Assembly (NCBI RefSeq): GCF_002869745.1
Contig: NZ_PNOS01000027.1
Span: 1-64,000, forward strand
Length of the DNA: 64,000 nt
Reading direction: 5' to 3'
Source: Oceaniglobus roseus
GTDB taxonomy: Bacteria > Pseudomonadota > Alphaproteobacteria > Rhodobacterales > Rhodobacteraceae
The position numbers and the translations under genes were made by a program. The notes beneath the pieces were generated by a model. It searched no databases. It was given only the letters and a program-made list of their open reading frames with translations, and had not been told where the DNA came from. How positions within the stretch are numbered: the first letter of the stretch is position 1; every line of letters starts with the position of its first letter. Below, one piece after another: positions 24,818 through 34,672 of this stretch.

Positions 24818-26518
24818 ATGCCCTATCGTGCGCCCACCCGGGAATTCTCGTTCCTGTTCGATCACGTCGTCGGGCTGGAGCAGGTCACGGCCACCAACCT
24901 CTTCGCCGAGGCGACGCCGGACGTGACCGAGGCGATCCTGTCGGAGGCGGGCAAGATGTGCGAGGACATCCTGTCGCCGCTCCAGCGGCGCGGCGACACC
25001 CAGGGGTCGCGGCTGGAGAACGGCGTGGTGCGCACGCCGGACGGGTTCGCCGAGGGCTACCGCGCGATCGCCGAGGGCGGCTGGATCGGCATGGCCGCCC
25101 CCGCCGAATACGGCGGCATGGGCCTGCCGATGACGATCACCACCGCGGTGAACGAGATGATGTCCTCGGCCTGCCTCGCGCTCCAGCTGAACCCGCTGAT
25201 GACCCAGGGCCAGATCGAGGCGCTGGAGCACCACGCCAGCGAGGAGATCCGCGCGCTCTACCTGCCGAAGCTGATCTCGGGCGAATGGTGCGGCACGATG
25301 AACCTGACCGAGCCGCAGGCGGGATCGGACGTCGGCGCGCTCAGGACCAAGGCCGAGCCGAACGGCGACGGCACCTACAGCGTCACCGGGCAGAAGATCT
25401 ACATCTCCTGGGGCGACAACGACTTCACCGGCAACGTCTGCCACCTGGTGCTGGCGCGGCTGCCCGACGGGGTGCCGGGCACCAAGGGGATCTCGCTGTT
25501 CCTCGTGCCGAAGTTCCTCCCCGACGACCAGGGCAACCCGGGCCGGCGCAACGACCTGAAGGTGGTCTCGCTGGAGCACAAGATGGGCCTTCACGGCTCG
25601 CCCACGGCGGTGATGCAGTACGACGGCGCGACCGGCTGGATGATCGGACCCGAGCATGGCGGGATGGCGGCGATGTTCACGATGATGAACAACGCCCGGC
25701 TCGGCGTCGGGGTGCAGGGGATCGGCGTGGCAGAAGGCGCCTACCAGCATGCGCTGGCCTATGCGCTGGACCGCAAGCAGGGCAAGGCCGCGGGCAGCGG
25801 TTCGATCGTCGAACATGCCGACGTGCGGCGGATGCTGACCACGATGAAGGCCGAGACGCAGGCGGCACGCTGCATCGCGCTCGCCTGCGCGGTCGCCATC
25901 GACATGGCAAAGGCCACGGGCGAGGCCGACTGGAAGGCGCGCGCCGCGCTGCTGACCCCGATCGCCAAGGCCTTCGGCACCGATACCGGCATCGAGGTGG
26001 CCGGCCTCGGGGTGCAGGTGCACGGCGGCATGGGCTTCATCGAGGAGACGGGCGCGGCGCAGTATTCCCGCGACGTGCGGGTGACGGCGATCTACGAGGG
26101 GACGAACGGCATCCAGTCCATGGACCTCGTCGCGCGCAAGATGATGGACGGGGGCGAGGCCGCCTTCGCCCTGATCGACGAGGTGGTGCAGGGCGCCGAG
26201 GCGGCGAAGGGCGCGCACAAGGCGCTGGCCAAGGCGGTATGGAACGCGGCCGAGACCCTGCGCGAGACGACCGAGTGGCTAGTCGCGCAGGAGATGCAGG
26301 ACCGCTTCGCCGGCGCCGTGCCCTACCTCAAGGCCTTCGCGCGGGTGCTGGGCGCGCACTACCACCTGAAGGCGGCGCTGGCCGGGGATGAAAAGCGGCA
26401 GGCCCTGGCCGCCTACTACATCCGCCGCCTGCTGCCCGAACACCTCGGGCTGCTCGCGCAGGTGCGCGAGGGGGCCGAGGGTCTCTATGCGCTCTCGCCC
26501 GAGGACCTGGCGGCGTGA
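24818..26518 (+). CDS. Acyl-CoA dehydrogenase (large FadE/DmdC-like subfamily)
   Basis: 566 residues from ATG 24818, behind the strong ribosome site AAGGAGGAGACC. Acyl-CoA dehydrogenase features: MNLTEPQAGSDVGALRTKAEPNGDGTYSVTGQKIYISWG (FAD and substrate loop), the EHKMGLHGSPTAVMQYDGATGWMIG stretch, and a C-terminal helical extension with IYEGTNGIQSMDLVARKM where the catalytic glutamate is expected. Its length and the opening YRAPTREFSFLFDHVVG match the subfamily that includes 3-methylmercaptopropionyl-CoA dehydrogenase DmdC, but substrates of close paralogues differ. Coupled by overlap to a metallo-hydrolase gene. Confidence 0.88.
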   Translation: MPYRAPTREFSFLFDHVVGLEQVTATNLFAEATPDVTEAILSEAGKMCEDILSPLQRRGDTQGSRLENGVVRTPDGFAEGYRAIAEGGWIGMAAPAEYGGMGLPMTITTAVNEMMSSACLALQLNPLMTQGQIEALEHHASEEIRALYLPKLISGEWCGTMNLTEPQAGSDVGALRTKAEPNGDGTYSVTGQKIYISWGDNDFTGNVCHLVLARLPDGVPGTKGISLFLVPKFLPDDQGNPGRRNDLKVVSLEHKMGLHGSPTAVMQYDGATGWMIGPEHGGMAAMFTMMNNARLGVGVQGIGVAEGAYQHALAYALDRKQGKAAGSGSIVEHADVRRMLTTMKAETQAARCIALACAVAIDMAKATGEADWKARAALLTPIAKAFGTDTGIEVAGLGVQVHGGMGFIEETGAAQYSRDVRVTAIYEGTNGIQSMDLVARKMMDGGEAAFALIDEVVQGAEAAKGAHKALAKAVWNAAETLRETTEWLVAQEMQDRFAGAVPYLKAFARVLGAHYHLKAALAGDEKRQALAAYYIRRLLPEHLGLLAQVREGAEGLYALSPEDLAA

Positions 26519-27555
26519 TGGACGGGGGCGGCGCGCTCGGGTTTCCCTGGGCCGAGCCGCCCGCGGCGGGCGAGACGGTCGAGGTGGCCGAGGGCGTGCT
26601 CTGGGCCCGCCTGCCCCTGCCGATGAAGCTCGACCACGTCAACGTCTACGTGCTGGACGACGGCGACGGCTGGTGCGTCGTCGACACCGGATTCGGTACG
26701 CGGAAGACCCGGGCGATCTGGGAGACGCTCCTGGCCGGGCCGCTGGCGGGCAAGCCGGTGTCCCGGGTGCTGGTCACCCATCACCACCCCGATCACATCG
26801 GCCTTGCCGGCTGGTTCCAGGCGCAGGGGGCGGAGCTGATCGCGACGCGCACGGCCTGGCTGATGGCGCGGATGCTGGTGCTGGACGAGCAGCCCCTGCC
26901 GCCCCCCGAGACCCGGGCCTTCTGGAAAAGCGCCGGAATGGACCCGGCGGTGCTGGCGCAGCGGATGGCCGAGCGGCCGTTCAACTTCGCCGATGTGGTG
27001 GCGCCCCTGCCCCTCGGCTTCACGCGGATCCTCGAAGGCTCGGTGCTGCGGCTCGGCGGCCGGGACTGGGACGTCCGGATCGGCAACGGCCACGCGCCGG
27101 AACATGCGACGCTCTGGGCGCGGGAAGGCGATCTGGTGCTGGGCGGCGACCAGCTCCTCGCGACGATCTCGCCCAACCTCGGGGTCTACGCGACCGAACC
27201 CCTGGCCGACCCGGTGGCCGATTGGCTGGAGGCCTGCGAAAGGCTGTCCTCCTTCGCGACGGAGGAACGGCTGGTGCTGCCGGGCCACAAGCTGCCTTTC
27301 ACCGGCCTGCCGCTGCGGATGCGGCAGCTGATCGGCAACCACCACGGCGCGCTGGCGCGGCTGGAGGCGTTCCTCGCCGTGCCCGCGACCGCCGCGGACT
27401 GCTTCGGCGTGCTGTTCAGGCGGCAGATCGGCAGCGCCGAGTACGGCCTCGCCCTGGTCGAGGCGATGGCCCATTGCCTGCACCTCTGGCATGCGGGGCG
27501 GGTGACGCGGGACCTGCGCGCGGACGGCGCCTGGGTCTGGGCGCGGCAGAGGTAG
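26515..27555 (+). CDS. MBL-fold metallo-hydrolase
   Basis: 346 residues from GTG 26515 (GTGATG; ATG at 26518 also possible), overlapping the acyl-CoA dehydrogenase stop. The zinc site TH89HHPDH94 is intact, and a later GNGHAPEH and LPGHKLPF supply further ligands. The C-terminal 70 residues (about 270-346) look like the winged-helix tail of the LACTB2-like subgroup, which acts on thioesters or RNA. Coupling with an acyl-CoA dehydrogenase suggests an acyl-thioester hydrolase role (inference). Its TAG stop lies inside a 28-bp perfect palindrome. Confidence 0.85.
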   Translation: MMDGGGALGFPWAEPPAAGETVEVAEGVLWARLPLPMKLDHVNVYVLDDGDGWCVVDTGFGTRKTRAIWETLLAGPLAGKPVSRVLVTHHHPDHIGLAGWFQAQGAELIATRTAWLMARMLVLDEQPLPPPETRAFWKSAGMDPAVLAQRMAERPFNFADVVAPLPLGFTRILEGSVLRLGGRDWDVRIGNGHAPEHATLWAREGDLVLGGDQLLATISPNLGVYATEPLADPVADWLEACERLSSFATEERLVLPGHKLPFTGLPLRMRQLIGNHHGALARLEAFLAVPATAADCFGVLFRRQIGSAEYGLALVEAMAHCLHLWHAGRVTRDLRADGAWVWARQR

Positions 27556-27579
27556 GATGGGTGATATCACCCATCCTAC
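27552..27579. repeat. 28-bp perfect palindrome at the end of the MBL gene
   Basis: Arms GTAGGATGGGTGAT (27552-27565) and ATCACCCATCCTAC (27566-27579) are exact reverse complements with no spacer. The TAG stop of the upstream gene is 27553-27555. A convergent gene ends at 27673. It may act as a bidirectional transcription end. Related, less perfect versions appear at 50691-50716 and perhaps 28811-28827, so it looks like one member of a dispersed family. Confidence 0.85.
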
Positions 27580-27672
27580 GGGAGTCCGGCCGATGGCTTC
27601 GGAAAGGCTTTCCGACCTCGCGCGGACGACAGCCGGAGCCTCTGCGACAGGCAGGGCCCGGCGGGGCTGCGG

Positions 27673-28449
27673 TCAGGCGGCGGCGAGGGCGGCGAACGGG
27701 CGTTCGGTGGCCTGGCCGTCGGCAAGGTCGAGCAGCACGCCTTCGGGGACGCGATGCCAGCGGTGGCGGTCGTCCTCCAGCGGCTCCGAAGCGATCGCGC
27801 GGCCGCCGTTGTCGAGACGGCCGGAGAGGTAGAGCGTGGGACACTGCCCGTCGCTCGCATGGCGGAAGGCGAGCAGGCGGTGCCCGTCGCTCAGCACGCA
27901 GGTCAGCCGCACCGGGCCGTCCGGCGCCTCGGGTCCGAGGGCGGACAGGGTCGCGGCGATGGCGCGGCCCGGATCGGTGTCGAGCCCGTTGGCGAGCAGC
28001 ATCAGGAACACGAGCTCGCTGTCCGTGGTGCCGCGGCGGGCGTGGTAGAGCGAATCGGGCAGCGCCGCCTCGATCCGGCGGCGGATGCGGGCGATGTGTG
28101 GCACCTGGCCGTTGTGGCAGAAGGACCAGCGGCCATGGGCGAAGGGATGGCAGTTGGCCCGCGAGGTCTCGCCCATGGTCGAGGCGCGGATGTGCGACAG
28201 GAACAGCGGCGCGCGCACCATCCGGCAGAGCGAGACGAGGTTGCCGTCGGCCCAGGCCGGCAGCACGTCGCGGTAGAGGCCCGGCGTCTCGATCCCCTCG
28301 GCGTACCAGGCGATGCCGAAGCCGTCGCCGTTCACCGCGAGCTTCGCCTCGGTCGCGTGCTGGCTCTGGGTCAGAAGCGAGTGCGTGGGCCGCACGATGA
28401 TGTTCTCGAGCGGGATGGCGGGGCCGGCATAGGCGGCGATGAGGCACAT
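27673..28449 (-). CDS. Class II glutamine amidotransferase (YafJ-like)
   Basis: 258 residues beginning MCLIAAYAGP, so Cys2 becomes the N-terminal nucleophile after methionine removal. Class II motifs: NGDGFGIAWY, LSHIRASTMGETSRANCHPFAHGRWSFCHNGQVPHI and GTTDSELVFLMLL. Stand-alone enzymes of this type hydrolyse glutamine or gamma-glutamyl compounds; the partner synthase is not evident here. A DUF6356 gene starts upstream and ends 21 nt before it. Confidence 0.9.
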   Translation of the reverse strand: MCLIAAYAGPAIPLENIIVRPTHSLLTQSQHATEAKLAVNGDGFGIAWYAEGIETPGLYRDVLPAWADGNLVSLCRMVRAPLFLSHIRASTMGETSRANCHPFAHGRWSFCHNGQVPHIARIRRRIEAALPDSLYHARRGTTDSELVFLMLLANGLDTDPGRAIAATLSALGPEAPDGPVRLTCVLSDGHRLLAFRHASDGQCPTLYLSGRLDNGGRAIASEPLEDDRHRWHRVPEGVLLDLADGQATERPFAALAAA

Positions 28450-28470
28450 GGGGCGGTCGTCGCGGAGGCG

Positions 28471-28689
28471 CTAGCGGGCGGTGCGGTTCTCGATCCGCGC
28501 GTGCAGGCGGCGGATGGTGCGGCTGGCCGTCGTCTCGCAGAGCGCCGGGATCACGGCATGGACCAGCGCGGCCCCCGCGGCGAAGGCGAGGCTGCCCGCG
28601 AAGGCGGCGGCGAAGCGCATGTGCTCGAGATAGGTCTCGTCGACGTGGCGGGGATGGGCGAGGAACAGGCGGTCGAGGGTCTGGGACAT
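28471..28689 (-). CDS. DUF6356-family small membrane protein
   Basis: 72 residues: SQTLDRLFLAHPRHVDETYLEHMRFA, one hydrophobic helix (AAFAGSLAFAAGAALVHAVIPALC) and the basic tail TIRRLHARIENRTAR. The pattern FLAHP...E.Y..H and LVHA.IP.LC matches DUF6356, a small protein of unknown function common in alphaproteobacteria. Co-oriented with and 21 nt from the amidotransferase. Confidence 0.75.
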   Translation of the reverse strand: MSQTLDRLFLAHPRHVDETYLEHMRFAAAFAGSLAFAAGAALVHAVIPALCETTASRTIRRLHARIENRTAR

Positions 28690-28858
28690 GCTGCGTCTTC
28701 CTGGTGTGCTCGGGGTTTTCGGAAGGATAGGCGGAACGGTGGCGCGGACGGTCCCAAAGGTTCGGAAAGATTGCGGGCGCGTGGGGATGCAGGACTGTCT
28801 CTCTGGTCCTGGATGGGATATCATCCCGATGCGTGGCGCAGGGCTGGCTGGTGCGGAC

Positions 28859-28877
28859 GCCTCCGGCGGGAGTATTT
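28859..28877 (+). repeat. GCCTCCGGCGGGAGTATTT repeat, copy 1
   Basis: A 19-bp sequence followed by GGGCAAAGAAGAAG, in the 254-bp gap between the DUF6356 gene and the Lrp-type regulator. An exact 19-bp copy lies at 54849-54867 on the other strand. I recall this motif as common between genes in Rhodobacteraceae. It lies 60-80 nt before the regulator's start, so it could be part of that promoter region. Confidence 0.75.
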
Positions 28878-28943
28878 GGGCAAAGAAGAAGGCAGGGGTT
28901 GTCGGACGGTCGGCGGCGCGACAATCGGCAAGGGGAGGGACGG

Positions 28944-29405
28944 ATGGGGCAGCTCGATGCCGTGGACCGGCGGATCCTGGCGGAGGTCCAGGCGGATGCG
29001 ACGCTGTCGATGGACGCGCTCTCGGAGCGGGTGGGACTGTCGCGCAACGCCTGCTGGCGGCGGCTGCGGCTGCTGGAGGAGTCGGGAGTGATCCGCGGGC
29101 GGGTGGCGCTGCTGGATGCCGACCGGGTGGGCTGTCCGCTGTCGGTGATCGTGCTGATCCGCACCTCGTCCCACGATGCGGCCTGGATGGCGCGGTTCGA
29201 TGCCGCCGTGCGGGCGATGCCGCAGATCGTGGGGGCGCACCGGATGTCGGGGGATCTCGATTACCTGCTGCGGGTCCGCGTCGCCGACGTGCCGGCCTAT
29301 GACCGGTTCTACAAGGCGCTGATCGCTCGGGTGCCGCTGTCGGACATCTCGGCCAGCTTCGTCATGGAGGATCTGAAGGACACCACCGCGCTGCCGCTGG
29401 CCTGA
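28944..29405 (+). CDS. Lrp/AsnC-family transcriptional regulator
   Basis: 153 residues from ATG 28944, preceded by AGGGGAGGG. N-terminal winged helix-turn-helix: DRRILAEVQADATLSMDALSERVGLSRNACWRRLRLLEESGVIRG. C-terminal RAM (ligand/oligomerisation) domain: MPQIVGAHRMSGDLDYLLRVRV. Lrp members sense amino acids and usually control a neighbouring transport or catabolic gene; neither neighbour is an obvious target, so the regulon is unknown. Confidence 0.93.
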   Translation: MGQLDAVDRRILAEVQADATLSMDALSERVGLSRNACWRRLRLLEESGVIRGRVALLDADRVGCPLSVIVLIRTSSHDAAWMARFDAAVRAMPQIVGAHRMSGDLDYLLRVRVADVPAYDRFYKALIARVPLSDISASFVMEDLKDTTALPLA

Positions 29406-29432
29406 AGCTCCGGCCCCGTGGAGGATGCCGGG

Positions 29433-30854
29433 TCAGGCCGTCGTCTCGCGCCAGAACGCGGGCAGGAGCAGGACGTAGACCGTCAGCATCTCGAGCCGTC
29501 CGGCGTACATCCCGAAGGAGAGCAGCCACTTCGCCCCGTCGGGCAGCGTCGTGAAGTTGCCGGCCGGCCCGATGAGGCCGCCGATGCCGGGGCCGACGTT
29601 GGCGACGGCGGTCAGGGCGCCGCTGACCGAGGTCGTCGTGTCGAGTCCGAAGAGGCCGAGCAGGATCGCGAGGCCGAGCACGGTGGCCGCGTAGCAGACG
29701 AAGAAGGTGGTCACGCCCGAGAGCACGTCGGACTCGATCGTGCGCCCCTCGTAGCGGACGGGGAACAGGCCGTGGGGCTGGTGGATCAGCTTCATCTGCG
29801 CGTTGGTGGCGCGGGTGAAGACGATCAGCCGCATCATCTTCGCCCCCCCGGCGGTCGAGCCGGTGCAGCCGCCGAGGGCGGTCAGGATCAGGAAGGCGAC
29901 CGCCGCGAAGCCGCCCCAGGTGGTGTAGTCGGTGGTGGCGAAGCCGGTGGTGGTGACGACCGAGACGACGTTGAAGGCGACGAGGCGCAGCGTTTCCAGC
30001 ACCGGCGTGTCCCCGGTGACCACCCGCCAGGCGGTGAGGCAGAGAATCACGACGACGAGGGAGACCACCAGCGCCTCGACCTGTTCGCTCCTCAGGGTGC
30101 CGCGGTTCAGCACCCGGATGTACCAGGCGAATGGCAGCGCCCCCGCCAGCATGAACAGCGTGCCCATCCATTGCAGGTAGGCGCTGGTGAACAGCCCGAA
30201 GGACTGGTCCGAGGTGGAGTAGCCGCCCGTCGACAGCGTGGTGAAGGCATGGGCGATGGCCTGGAACTCGGTCATGCCGCCGGAGATGTAGACCAGCGTG
30301 CAGAGCAGCGTGAGCCCGACGTAGACCCAGATCGTCGCGGCGGCGAAGCGGGCGGCGCTGGCCAGCTCCTTCTCGCCCTTTTCGGAGCTTTCGGTCTGGA
30401 ACAGCTGCATCCCGCCGATCCGCATGATCGGCAGCAGCGCGATGCCCGCGACGATGAAGCCGACGCCGCCGACCCATTGCAGCAGCGCCCGCCACATCAG
30501 CAGCCCGTGCTCGGTATCGTCGAGCCCGGTCATCACGGTCGAGCCGGTGGTGGTGATGCCCGACATCGCCTCGAAGAAGGCGTCGGTGGGGCTGAGCCCG
30601 CCGAGCCAGAGCGGAAAGGCCCCGGCGGTTGCCGCGGTGATCCAGGTGCTGCCGGTCAGAAGGAAGGAATGCAGGCGGTTCAGCTCTTCCCGCCGGTTCA
30701 TGGTGGCGAGGCAGATGCAGCCGCCGACGGTGGCGGTGAGGATCGCCGCTTCGATGAAGTCGCTGCGCGTGCCGGGAAAGGCGAGCGCGATCACGCCCAT
30801 CAGCGCCCCGAGGCCGAGCAGCAGAAATCCGTTGATGAAGGCGACGAAGGTCAT
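29433..30854 (-). CDS. trkH: Trk-type potassium uptake protein, TrkH subunit
   Basis: 473 residues from ATG 30854. Four pore loops of the Trk/Ktr/HKT type with selectivity glycines: SGITTTGSTVMTG, FTTLSTGGYSTSD, VVTTTGFATTD and AVANVGPGIGG. About ten further helices. It conducts K+ across the cytoplasmic membrane and normally works with the NAD-binding TrkA protein, which is not coded here. Convergent with the Lrp-type gene (27 nt apart). Confidence 0.95.
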   Translation of the reverse strand: MTFVAFINGFLLLGLGALMGVIALAFPGTRSDFIEAAILTATVGGCICLATMNRREELNRLHSFLLTGSTWITAATAGAFPLWLGGLSPTDAFFEAMSGITTTGSTVMTGLDDTEHGLLMWRALLQWVGGVGFIVAGIALLPIMRIGGMQLFQTESSEKGEKELASAARFAAATIWVYVGLTLLCTLVYISGGMTEFQAIAHAFTTLSTGGYSTSDQSFGLFTSAYLQWMGTLFMLAGALPFAWYIRVLNRGTLRSEQVEALVVSLVVVILCLTAWRVVTGDTPVLETLRLVAFNVVSVVTTTGFATTDYTTWGGFAAVAFLILTALGGCTGSTAGGAKMMRLIVFTRATNAQMKLIHQPHGLFPVRYEGRTIESDVLSGVTTFFVCYAATVLGLAILLGLFGLDTTTSVSGALTAVANVGPGIGGLIGPAGNFTTLPDGAKWLLSFGMYAGRLEMLTVYVLLLPAFWRETTA

Positions 30855-31017
30855 GGGTGAGTCCCGGCTCTGGCGCCGTTGATACTCCATCCGTCCGGGG
30901 ACGTGTATATGCGCCGGGGACGGTGCGCGGGCCCGTGGCAATCCTGCCGTGCCGGGGGACCCGAGCCATCGGGGGGGCGTCGCCCTGCCCCGCGCGCGCT
31001 CTTCGGCCGATGGGGCG

Positions 31018-31548
31018 TCAGGCGGCGTGCCAGGGGCGGGGCTGCTCGGCGTAGCCGATGTAGAGGGGGTGCTTCGGATGCCCCGCCTTCGACAGCCCGA
31101 GGTGGGTCAGCGGCTTGCCGGTGGCGCGCAGCAGCGCCTCGACGGCGGGGCCGCGGGACAGGTGCGCGCCGTGGGTGCCCCAGGCGCAGAGGATCGCGTC
31201 GGCCCAGTCCGCGGACTCGATCAGGGCGGCGTCGTTGCCGGGGCCCACGGGATCGGCGGCGGCGCGCATCGCCTTCGGGTCGGTGTCGCGCCAGGCGAAG
31301 ATGTTGCAGACCCGGAACGCGCCGTAGCCCAGCACCCGCGCCCGCCGCTCGCAGCGCTCGACGGTGGGGTCGTTCTGCACCTCGGTTGCGGTCGAGGGGT
31401 TCAGCATGACGCAGAGCAGCCGCGGCCCGGACGGATCCCACACCCGCGTCAGCGTGTAGCGGTAGCGTTCGCAGGGCGAATAGACGGCATGGCTTTCCGC
31501 GTCGCCCTTCAGGTGGCGGCGTTCGACCTGCGCGCCCTCCGCGCTCAT
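31018..31548 (-). CDS. DUF1643 family protein
   Basis: 176 residues. Family hallmarks: [57 protein letters not shown], and a C-terminal [18 protein letters not shown]. Function unknown. ATG 31548 overlaps the truB stop by 4 bp, so it is translated with truB. Confidence 0.85.
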   Translation of the reverse strand: MSAEGAQVERRHLKGDAESHAVYSPCERYRYTLTRVWDPSGPRLLCVMLNPSTATEVQNDPTVERCERRARVLGYGAFRVCNIFAWRDTDPKAMRAAADPVGPGNDAALIESADWADAILCAWGTHGAHLSRGPAVEALLRATGKPLTHLGLSKAGHPKHPLYIGYAEQPRPWHAA

Positions 31549-32450
31549 TGCTGGAACACGCGGCTCGGGTGCAGCTCGCCCGCACGGTAGGTGCCGACGG
31601 CGACGGCGCGGCCCTCGAAGCTGGCCCAGGCCTCGTCGCCGTATTCGGCGTCCGACGTCAGCACCATGCCGGGATTGCCGTTCCGCAGCTTCGCGGCCCC
31701 CTCGGCGGTGCAGCGCACCTCGGGCAGGTCGGCCAGCCCCTCCTCCAGCGGATGCAGGTACTGGTCGATCTCCGGGGTGCCCGCCAGATGCTCGATCTGG
31801 TCCAGCGTCACGCCGTCCTCGGCGTCGAAGGGCCCCGACCAGATGCGGCGCAGCGACACGACATGGCCGAGACAGCCCAGCGCCTCGCCGAGGTCGCGGG
31901 CGACGGAGCGGACATATCCCCCCTTGCCGCAGACCATCTCGAGCTCGGCATGTTCGAGGTCGGGCATCGACAGCAGCTCGAGCGACTCGACGTAGAGCGG
32001 ACGCGCCGCGATCTCCATCGTCTCGCCGTCGCGGGCGCGGGCATAGGCCCGTTCGCCGTCGATCTTCACCGCCGAGAACTGCGGCGGCACCTGCATGATG
32101 TCGCCGGTGAAGCCCGCCAGCGCGTTCACCACCTCTCCCTCCGTCGGACGGCGTTCCGAGGTGGCGATGACCTCGCCCTCGGCGTCGTCGGTGTTGGTGG
32201 CGGCGCCGAAGCGGACCGTGAAGCGGTAGGCCTTCAGCGCGTCGGTGATGTAGGGCACGGTCTTCGTCGCCTCGCCGAGCGCGATGGCCAGAACGCCGGT
32301 CGCCGCCGGGTCGAGCGTTCCCGCGTGCCCTGCCTTCTTCGCGTCGAAGGCGCGGCGGACGATGTTGACCACCGTGGTCGAGCCGATGCCCGAAGGCTTG
32401 TCCACCACAACCCAGCCGGAAATGTCCCTGCCCTTCTTCCTGCGTCCCAT
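31545..32450 (-). CDS. truB: tRNA pseudouridine(55) synthase
   Basis: 301 residues from ATG 32450 ([24 protein letters not shown]). The catalytic aspartate lies in [26 protein letters not shown]; also [34 protein letters not shown] and [19 protein letters not shown]. Makes pseudouridine 55 in the T-loop of tRNAs. rbfA is upstream with one gene between, a common rbfA-truB neighbourhood. Confidence 0.95.
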   Translation of the reverse strand: MGRRKKGRDISGWVVVDKPSGIGSTTVVNIVRRAFDAKKAGHAGTLDPAATGVLAIALGEATKTVPYITDALKAYRFTVRFGAATNTDDAEGEVIATSERRPTEGEVVNALAGFTGDIMQVPPQFSAVKIDGERAYARARDGETMEIAARPLYVESLELLSMPDLEHAELEMVCGKGGYVRSVARDLGEALGCLGHVVSLRRIWSGPFDAEDGVTLDQIEHLAGTPEIDQYLHPLEEGLADLPEVRCTAEGAAKLRNGNPGMVLTSDAEYGDEAWASFEGRAVAVGTYRAGELHPSRVFQQ

Positions 32451-32523
32451 GCCGCGTCCTGTCCTTCTGCCGTCCGTCGAGCGCCGGGGGTTAGCCTTCC
32501 CCGCCCGCGGCGTCAATCCGGCC

Positions 32524-33264
32524 CTAGCGCGAGGGCGCCACGGTGCCGAGCACCGGCCCCATGGGAAAGCCGCCGTCGGTGCGCCCGATGTCGGGCGCGT
32601 AGAGGCGCGAGATGTTGCCGTCGAGGTACAGCGCGTTCGGCGTCTTCATCGCGTCGCGGAAGAAGCGGGCGAAGTGGTGGAAGTTCACCGGCGCGTCCGA
32701 GATCGCCATCACCACCTCGGTCCCGTCCGCCGAGACGCCGACGCCGTTGCGGATATAGCGCGAGGTGCCGTCCTCCAGGAACCGCGGATGCAGCTTGCCG
32801 TCGATCACCAGCATCGGCCCCGACTGCGTGGCATAGGCGCAGCGGCGGGGGCTGGCGGCGAAGCTGCGGGATTCGATCACCGCGGCCTTCTGCCCTTCGA
32901 TGCAGAAGACCCCGTTCGGCAGCAGGCCGAAGTTGCCCGGACCCTCGGCGGTAACGATCGGCCGGATCTGCTTGCCGTCCTCGATGTAGAGGCCCACAGG
33001 CGCACGGTCCTGGTGATACATCCCCGCGTTCATCGCGACCCCCAGGCGGCGGCCGTCCCGGGCAAGACCCCGGTCGATGTTGCGGAAGGTGCCCAGCGGC
33101 TGCCCCTTCTCGTCCCTGAGCCACAGGCGCAGCGAATCCTCCGACAGGCGGATCCGGCAGGCGGTGAAGGGCGCACCGTCGAAGGTGGTCGAGGTGCAGA
33201 CGGGCGTCGCCGCTGCCGCACCGGGCAGGATCAGCGCCAGCAGGACGGCCAGCAGGCGGCGCAT
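32524..33264 (-). CDS. Exported phosphodiester glycosidase-family (DUF2233) protein
   Basis: 246 residues with a signal peptide ([21 protein letters not shown]). NAGPA/DUF2233 features: the N-terminal cysteine pair, [54 protein letters not shown] and [15 protein letters not shown]. Family members include phosphodiester alpha-GlcNAcase; bacterial versions act on cell-envelope glycans, details unknown. It starts 1 nt after the rbfA stop, inside the rbfA-truB run. Confidence 0.85.
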   Translation of the reverse strand: MRRLLAVLLALILPGAAAATPVCTSTTFDGAPFTACRIRLSEDSLRLWLRDEKGQPLGTFRNIDRGLARDGRRLGVAMNAGMYHQDRAPVGLYIEDGKQIRPIVTAEGPGNFGLLPNGVFCIEGQKAAVIESRSFAASPRRCAYATQSGPMLVIDGKLHPRFLEDGTSRYIRNGVGVSADGTEVVMAISDAPVNFHHFARFFRDAMKTPNALYLDGNISRLYAPDIGRTDGGFPMGPVLGTVAPSR

Positions 33265-33265
33265 C

Positions 33266-33694
33266 TCAGCGCTCCTCCCCGGCGCCGTCGTCCTCGTCCT
33301 CGTCGTCGAGGTCGCGGCGCACCTCGTCGCGGGCGAACAGCTCGCGGGTGTGGTCCATCCGGTCGAAGGTCTCGTCGATCTGGAAGCGCAGGTCGGGCGC
33401 GTTCTTCAGCACGACCTCCTTGCTCAGGAGCCGCCGAAGTTCGCCCTTGTTGCGCTTCAGCCCGGCGATCGCCTCGTCCCGGTGCTGCCCGCCCAGCGGC
33501 ATGACGTAGACCGTGGCGATCTTCAGGTCCGGCGACGTCCTGACCTCGCCCACCGTCACCGACAGGCGGTTCAGGTCCGGGTCGTGGATGTCGCCGCGGT
33601 TCAGGATGTCCGACAGGGCGCGGCGGATCACCTCGCCCACGCGCAGCTGGCGTTGCGAAGGTCCGGCGGTGCTGGAGAAGCGGTTCTTGGCCAT
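33266..33694 (-). CDS. rbfA: 30S ribosome-binding factor A
   Basis: 142 residues from ATG 33694. KH-like fold: [48 protein letters not shown] and [21 protein letters not shown]-terminal acidic tail ([14 protein letters not shown]) is typical of alphaproteobacterial RbfA. Helps mature the 16S 5' end in late 30S assembly. Divergent from dapB across 100 nt. Confidence 0.95.
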   Translation of the reverse strand: MAKNRFSSTAGPSQRQLRVGEVIRRALSDILNRGDIHDPDLNRLSVTVGEVRTSPDLKIATVYVMPLGGQHRDEAIAGLKRNKGELRRLLSKEVVLKNAPDLRFQIDETFDRMDHTRELFARDEVRRDLDDEDEDDGAGEER

Positions 33695-33794
33695 GGAGCA
33701 CGATCTATGCCTCTCCGCCCTCCCGTGCAACAAGGCTTTCCCGGAAAGGGCGAAGCGGCTAAGGCTTGCCGCGGTTTGGCAAGGGAGAGCGGGC

Positions 33795-34616
33795 ATGGCG
33801 GATCTGCCGGGGATCGTGGTCACGGGCGTCTCGGGACGCATGGGACAGCAGCTGGCGCGGATGATCGCGGCGGACGACCGGATGCGGCTCGCCGGTGCGC
33901 TGGAGCGGCCGGGCAACGACTGGGAGGGGCGCGACCTCGGCGCCTGCCTCGGGGGTGCGGAGAACGGCGTTATCGTCGGCAGCGACCCTGCGGCGGCCTT
34001 CGCAGGGGCGCAGGCGGTGATCGACTTCACCTCCCCCGCGGCCACCGTGGGTTTCGCGGAAGCGGCGGCGGCGGCGGGGATCGTCCATGTCGTCGGCACC
34101 ACGGGGATGAGCCCAGAGCAGATCGCGGCGGTCGACGCCGCGGGCGCGCGCACGGTCGTGGTCCGCGCCGGCAACATGAGCCTCGGCGTCAACCTGCTGG
34201 TGACGCTGGTGCGGCAGGTCGCGGCGGCGCTGGATGGCGCCTGGGACATCGAGGTGATCGAGGCGCACCACCGCCACAAGGTCGACGCGCCCTCGGGCAC
34301 CGCGCTGATGCTGGGCCAGGCGGCGGCCGAGGGGCGCGGCGTGGCGCTGGACGAGATGGCCGAACGCGGGCGCGACGGGATCACCGGGGCGCGGGGCGCG
34401 GGCGCCATCGGCTTCAGCGCGATCCGTGGCGGCGACATCGTGGGCGAGCACGACGTGCTCTTCGCCACCGAAGGCGAGCAGATCCGCCTCTCCCACCGCG
34501 CCACCGACCGCAGCCTGTTCGCGCGGGGCGCGCTGACCGCCGCGCTCTGGGGTCTTTCGCAGCCGCCGGGCGCCTATGACATGCTCGACGTGCTGGGTCT
34601 GCCGAAGGGAAAATGA
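33795..34616 (+). CDS. dapB: 4-hydroxy-tetrahydrodipicolinate reductase
   Basis: 273 residues from ATG 33795 (AAGGGAG upstream). Rossmann start [41 protein letters not shown]; and the catalytic [14 protein letters not shown]. Reduces the DapA product with NAD(P)H in lysine and diaminopimelate synthesis. Its last codons are followed after 56 nt by a small secreted-protein gene. Confidence 0.97.
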   Translation: MADLPGIVVTGVSGRMGQQLARMIAADDRMRLAGALERPGNDWEGRDLGACLGGAENGVIVGSDPAAAFAGAQAVIDFTSPAATVGFAEAAAAAGIVHVVGTTGMSPEQIAAVDAAGARTVVVRAGNMSLGVNLLVTLVRQVAAALDGAWDIEVIEAHHRHKVDAPSGTALMLGQAAAEGRGVALDEMAERGRDGITGARGAGAIGFSAIRGGDIVGEHDVLFATEGEQIRLSHRATDRSLFARGALTAALWGLSQPPGAYDMLDVLGLPKGK

Positions 34617-34672
34617 AACCGTTTCGCGGCATGCTTCGTATCTCCCACCACAGAGATCGAGGAGGTTGCGAG

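Noticed and set aside
28811-28827. GGGAT-ATC-ATCCC hairpin as a terminator for the DUF6356 gene
   Set aside because: It lies upstream, not downstream, of that gene and has no U-run; at most it is a degenerate member of the palindrome family at 27552.
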